This document shows, piece by piece, positions 60,623 through 64,000 of a stretch of 64,000 nucleotides of DNA; within the stretch, counting starts at the first letter, position 1, and every line of letters begins with the position of its first letter. A program made the position numbers and the translations under genes. Source of the DNA: Bog-473 sp049513455 (lineage in GTDB: Bacteria > Actinomycetota > Acidimicrobiia > Acidimicrobiales > RAAP-2); the NCBI GenBank assembly GCA_049513455.1, contig JBEKWB010000039.1:1-64000 (forward strand). Reading direction: 5' to 3'. The notes below the pieces were generated by a model. That model was not told the DNA's origin and ran no database searches. It saw only the letters and a list, made by a program, of their open reading frames with translations.

Positions 60623-60631
60623 GAGGTCGGC

Positions 60632-61834
60632 ATGCCGGCCCTACTCCCTCATCTGGTGACCGTGAGCGGCCAGGATGCTCCCGGCATCGCCGAGCGACTC
60701 TTCGCCGCACTCGGGGAACGACGGATCGAAATCCGAGACGTCGAGCAGGTGCGGGTCCACGGGCGGTTGCTCCTCTGTGTGGAGATTGCGGGACTGGCGA
60801 CGTCAGAGTGCGCCACGCTGCGCGCCGCCATCGCCGATCGGCTCACCGGGGACGCCGTGAACGTGACGGTTGATCCCCTGTTCGAGGCCGAGGACGCGGC
60901 GGAACATGACCGGTTTCTCGTCACCGCCCTGGCCCCCGAGATCGCCGCGGCGACCCTGGAGGGCATTTGCGGGCGCATCGCTGGCTGTGACGGGAACATC
61001 GAGCGCATCGTGCGGCTCTCCGCCTATCCCGTGCACAGCTACGAATTTGCCGTGGCGGGAGGCGATCTCGACCTGCTTCGGCGGGCACTGGCCGATGAGG
61101 CGGTACGGCGGGAAGTCGACATCGCGGTCCAGGTGGACGGCCTCCATCGCCGGGCCAAGCATCTGATCGTCCTCGATGCCGATTCGACACTCCTCCAAGG
61201 TGAGGTCATCGACTTGTTGGCCGAGGCGTGCGGATGCGGCGCGCAGGTGAGAGAGGTGACCGAGGCGGCCATGGCGGGGGAGATCGATTTCGAGGATGCA
61301 CTACGACGCCGAGTCCGGCTCCTGGCCGGGCTCGACCAGACCGCCCTGGACCGGGTCCGCGAATCTCTGCTCCTGTCCCCGGGTGCGCGTACCCTGGTGA
61401 GGACGTTGAAACGGCTCGGCTACGAAACCGCCGTCGTGAGCGGCGGATTCACCCAGGTGATCGCCCCGTTGGCCGCCGAGCTGGGCATCGACCATCTGGC
61501 GGCCAACGAATTGGAGATGGCCGGTGGCGTGCTCACCGGAGGACTGGTCGGACCCATCGTGGACCGAGTGGGGAAGGCCGACGCGCTGGTCCGCTTCGCC
61601 GCCGCCGCCGGCGTGCCGCAGTCCCGGACGATCGCGGTCGGAGACGGGGCGAACGATCTCGACATGCTGGCTGCCGCCGGGCTCGGCATCGCCTTCAATG
61701 CCAAACCTCTGGTCCGCCAGGCCGCCGATACGACCATCAACGTGCCGTACCTCGATGCCATCCTCTTCCTGCTCGGCATCAGTCGGGACGAGGTGGAGAC
61801 AGCGGACCTGTTGGAGCAGGTGGGGCGGCGATGA
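60632..61834 (+). CDS. serB: Phosphoserine phosphatase with N-terminal ACT domains
   Basis: A 400-residue protein. Two ACT-like domains (about residues 1-170) open with VTVSGQDAPGIAERLFAALG. The HAD phosphatase domain has the nucleophile motif DADST (Asp182, Asp184), SGGFTQVI, and GDGANDLDMLAAAG, all SerB-specific. It makes L-serine from phosphoserine, the last step of serine synthesis, and the ACT domains allow serine feedback. It overlaps the next gene (ATGA). Confidence 0.95.
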   Translation: MPALLPHLVTVSGQDAPGIAERLFAALGERRIEIRDVEQVRVHGRLLLCVEIAGLATSECATLRAAIADRLTGDAVNVTVDPLFEAEDAAEHDRFLVTALAPEIAAATLEGICGRIAGCDGNIERIVRLSAYPVHSYEFAVAGGDLDLLRRALADEAVRREVDIAVQVDGLHRRAKHLIVLDADSTLLQGEVIDLLAEACGCGAQVREVTEAAMAGEIDFEDALRRRVRLLAGLDQTALDRVRESLLLSPGARTLVRTLKRLGYETAVVSGGFTQVIAPLAAELGIDHLAANELEMAGGVLTGGLVGPIVDRVGKADALVRFAAAAGVPQSRTIAVGDGANDLDMLAAAGLGIAFNAKPLVRQAADTTINVPYLDAILFLLGISRDEVETADLLEQVGRR

Positions 61835-62565
61835 CACCGTCGGGTGTCGTCAACGCATCTCATACGACCGAGGGGGGGTCGGAAGGTCCAGGCGGGAGGG
61901 CTGGGTCAGGCGCTCCTCGCGACAACCTGGGGCAGCGGCCGTTGCTGCGGGGGTGGATCCACGTGGCAGCTCTCATGGCCTGGCTCGTCGGCGGCCCTTT
62001 CCTCATCGCAGCCGGCCCCGATGGGGGAAGCAAGGCGGCGTTGACCGTCTACGTGCTCGCCATGCTGGCCATGTTCGGGGTCAGCGCCGTCTTTCATCGT
62101 GTCCGCTGGTCGGCACCGGCCTGGCGCCGCATGCGGCGAGCCGACCACAGCGCCATCTTCGTCGGCATCGCCGGGACGTCGACCGCGGTGGCCGGCCTCG
62201 CTCTGTCGGGCTGGTCCCAGGCCCTCATGGTCAGCCTGGTCTGGACCGGGGCGGTCGCCGGCATCGTGCTGCGCCAGGTCTGGCTCGACGCGCCGCAGTG
62301 GGCCGTCGCCATCCCCTACGTCGTGGTGGGATGGTGCTCGCTCGTTGTGGCCCCGCAGCTGTTCCGTGCCCTGGGCGGGGTCGGGTTCGCCCTCATGCTC
62401 ATCGCCGGCATCGCCTACACGGCCGGTGCCCTCATCTACGCCCGCAAGTGGCCGGACCCCTGGCCCAAGGTGTTCGGGTTCCACGAGGTCTTCCATGCCT
62501 GTACGGTGATCGGAGCGGGCACGTTCGCCTATCTCATCGCGTTCATCGCCCTCCCGCGCTACTGA
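61831..62565 (+). CDS. Hemolysin III / PAQR-family membrane protein
   Basis: A 244-residue protein with a disordered N-terminus (residues 1-35) and seven helices. The family metal-site motifs are visible: SAVFHRVRW in helix 2, RRADHSAIFVGIAGT, and GFHEVFHACTVIGAG near the C-terminus (HxxxH). HlyIII proteins are zinc-dependent hydrolase-like membrane proteins, and hemolysis is not established for most. Its end overlaps the end of the convergent phoU by seven bases. Confidence 0.93.
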   Translation: MTPSGVVNASHTTEGGSEGPGGRAGSGAPRDNLGQRPLLRGWIHVAALMAWLVGGPFLIAAGPDGGSKAALTVYVLAMLAMFGVSAVFHRVRWSAPAWRRMRRADHSAIFVGIAGTSTAVAGLALSGWSQALMVSLVWTGAVAGIVLRQVWLDAPQWAVAIPYVVVGWCSLVVAPQLFRALGGVGFALMLIAGIAYTAGALIYARKWPDPWPKVFGFHEVFHACTVIGAGTFAYLIAFIALPRY

Positions 62566-63215
62566 GTCGAACGGGGTGGGGCTGACCTCGTGTCGGGGTC
62601 GGTGTGCTGCAAGAGCTCGATTCGACGAGCGAGGTTGACGGCGTGATCGCCCAGACGTTCATAGAACCGGGCCAAAAGGGTGACCTGGGCCGCCACGGCA
62701 GTAGGCATTCCTTCTGCGGCCACTTCGTTGGTTAGGCTTCGGTGCAACACGTTCATTTCCTCGTCGGCCTCTTCCAGCCGATCACCCAGCAACGTTTGAT
62801 CCCCGAAGGCATCAGCCGCCACCCTCCACATTTCCGCCGCGACTTCGGTCATCAGCTGGATGATCCCCCGACTTCGAGAGCTCATCGTTCTTCCCAGATT
62901 GTTCACCGCTCGCTGGGCGATGTGCTCGGCCAGATCGGCACTCCGTTCCAGTTCGGGGATGATGAGGAGCAGTGCCACCATGTAGCGGAGCTCGGCTCCT
63001 TGTACGGGACGGGCGTTGAGTTGATCCCAGACCAGCATCTCGACTTCGGACGTCAGTTCGTCCACGTCCTGATCCCCATCGATGACCGATTGACCGAGCG
63101 CCGGGTTGACCCCCAGCAGCGCTTCGGTGGCGCGTGCAAGAGCCTCTGAGACCAGGGCAAACAACTGGATCACCTTGCGCTCGATCAAGACGAGACCCGG
63201 GTCAGGCGTGCTCAT
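62559..63215 (-). CDS. phoU: PhoU-type phosphate regulatory protein
   Basis: A 218-residue all-helical protein of two PhoU repeats, each with the E/D-rich metal-binding motif (VIDGDQDVDELTSEVE; RLEEADEEMNVLHRSL) and ending with FYERLGDHAVNLARRIE. PhoU restrains the Pst transporter and the PhoR-PhoB system. ATG 63215 follows TATCGT by nine bases. No pst genes are in the window. Confidence 0.93.
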   Translation of the reverse strand: MSTPDPGLVLIERKVIQLFALVSEALARATEALLGVNPALGQSVIDGDQDVDELTSEVEMLVWDQLNARPVQGAELRYMVALLLIIPELERSADLAEHIAQRAVNNLGRTMSSRSRGIIQLMTEVAAEMWRVAADAFGDQTLLGDRLEEADEEMNVLHRSLTNEVAAEGMPTAVAAQVTLLARFYERLGDHAVNLARRIELLQHTDPDTRSAPPRSTQ

Positions 63216-63224
63216 CGCTGACTG

Positions 63225-63230
63225 ACGATA
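63225..63230 (-). promoter_or_regulatory. Probable leaderless -10 element of phoU
   Basis: On the minus strand TATCGT is nine bases before ATG 63215. Confidence 0.45.
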
Positions 63231-63372
63231 CCCGTTTGAGGACATCTAAATTTCGAGGTTTGTTCGCGTGTCATTCACCTGCGAGGACACGGCGCCGTAG
63301 TGCGGCAGCCGATTTCAGGGCTTCTACCCTCGAAGCCGAGTCACGACGAGAGGACCGGTTCATTGCCTTCCT

Positions 63373-63489
63373 TTATATGAGCACGCCGGAGGCGAGGAGG
63401 CCCTTCACAGTCTCGAGGGGCTCTTCAACGAGAGCGTACTGTCCTTCTCTCTTCTCCAACCTCTCTTCGGTGCCGGCCAGCCAGAGCAC
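63373..63489 (-). CDS. Possible 38-residue ORF
   Basis: GTG 63489 opens LWLAGTEERLEKREGQYALVEEPLETVKGLLASGVLI (read in parts), which is helical and protein-like, and the frame stays protein-like for a few residues upstream. There is no ribosome site. The rest of the gap 63246-63518 shows nothing. It could be a gene remnant. Confidence 0.2.
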   Translation of the reverse strand: MLWLAGTEERLEKREGQYALVEEPLETVKGLLASGVLI

Positions 63490-63518
63490 GAGCTGAGGAA
63501 CGGAGTCGACGAGCCGTC

Positions 63519-64000
63519 CTAGCCGAGGGCAGCGGCAACGGGCAGTAGCGCCGTTAATGAGTCCAGTTCGGCTTGGATCTCGTCAGCGCTGCCCGATGGC
63601 ACGCGTAGCACGACTTCCCTGATACCGAGCTCCGCGTAGTGTTCGAGTTTGGCGGAGCTGCCAATGGTGCCGAAGGGAATCACGGCGATATCGGCCGGAT
63701 TCCGCCCCTTCTCCTCCGTGAGCCGGTGCAGCCTGGGGAGGACATCGGCCAACCCGCTACCCCCGATGGGCATCCATCCGTCTGCGTACTCGGCCACGGC
63801 TCGGAGCACCGCATCTCCCGAACCACCTCCGATAAGCACCCGGACCCGCGGCTGTTGCACGGGCTTGGGCCACGCCCAGGCCGGAGGAAGGTCGACGAAT
63901 TCGCCGTGGAACTCGGCTTGTTCCTGCGACCAGAGCGCTTGCATGCACAACAGATATTCGCGAACGATGGCGTGCCGTCGCCCGAATTCCACTCCGTGGT
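63519..64000 (-). CDS. LLM-class F420-dependent oxidoreductase, C-terminal part (runs off right edge)
   Basis: The frame is open from the right edge to a stop at 63519, about 160 residues. It reads HGVEFGRRHAIVREYLLCMQALW, then PPAWAWPKPVQQPRVRVLIGGGSG and AVAEYADGWMPIG. This is the C-terminal half of a luciferase-like (TIM-barrel) monooxygenase of the mycobacterial F420-dependent type, where the P-K-P-x-Q-x-P-x-P-IGGG segment is diagnostic. The substrate is unknown. Confidence 0.88.
   Translation of the reverse strand, partial: HGVEFGRRHAIVREYLLCMQALWSQEQAEFHGEFVDLPPAWAWPKPVQQPRVRVLIGGGSGDAVLRAVAEYADGWMPIGGSGLADVLPRLHRLTEEKGRNPADIAVIPFGTIGSSAKLEHYAELGIREVVLRVPSGSADEIQAELDSLTALLPVAAALG

Overview
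The window is high-GC DNA from an actinobacterium. A lineage near the Acidimicrobiia fits the gene content, but this is an inference and no 16S rRNA gene is present to test it. Two supports are directly visible: an actinobacterial-type LexA box in front of recA, and many genes with a TAnnnT hexamer only 7-13 bases before the start codon, which implies leaderless transcripts. Most neighbours are packed tightly, with ATGA or GTGA overlaps.

Bases 1-17.7 kb look like ordinary chromosome. A secreted GH16-like glucanase runs off the left edge, followed by tRNA-Ser(TGA) and typA. Next come a two-gene unit of unknown function, a patatin-like lipase, a methyltransferase and the long helicase lhr. The 5-oxoprolinase genes follow (pxpA, then a pxpB-pxpC fusion), then a TauE/SafE permease, an EthD-like protein, a CYTH-CHAD protein and a NUDIX hydrolase.

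Bases 17.7-46 kb are an accessory region of small, mostly unrelated genes. It holds several decayed loci: an ECF sigma gene fused by deletion to the remains of its partner gene, a DinB/DUF664 gene broken by an 8-bp duplication, a fragment of an IS21 istB gene, and an excisionase-like ORF with no start codon. It also holds an intact MarR/methyltransferase divergon with a clear operator, a PPK2 kinase, a YceI protein, and a DnaJ protein with a zinc ribbon. The centrepiece is a kdpFABC potassium-pump operon flanked by two KdpD-type sensors. One lacks the kinase module, the other has a degenerate one, and no kdpE is in the window. A tyrosine integrase lies beside tRNA-Ser(GCT) and closes the region.

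Bases 46.2-64 kb return to core functions: rimO-pgsA-cinA, then a two-component system followed by a GT2/GtrA glycosyltransferase and an ArnT-like glycosyltransferase with a long Gly-rich insert. Two paralogous secreted proteins follow, then recA with its SOS promoter, a DUF3048 lipoprotein, a hexapeptide acyltransferase, serB, a hemolysin-III-like protein, phoU, and an F420-type LLM oxidoreductase cut by the right edge.
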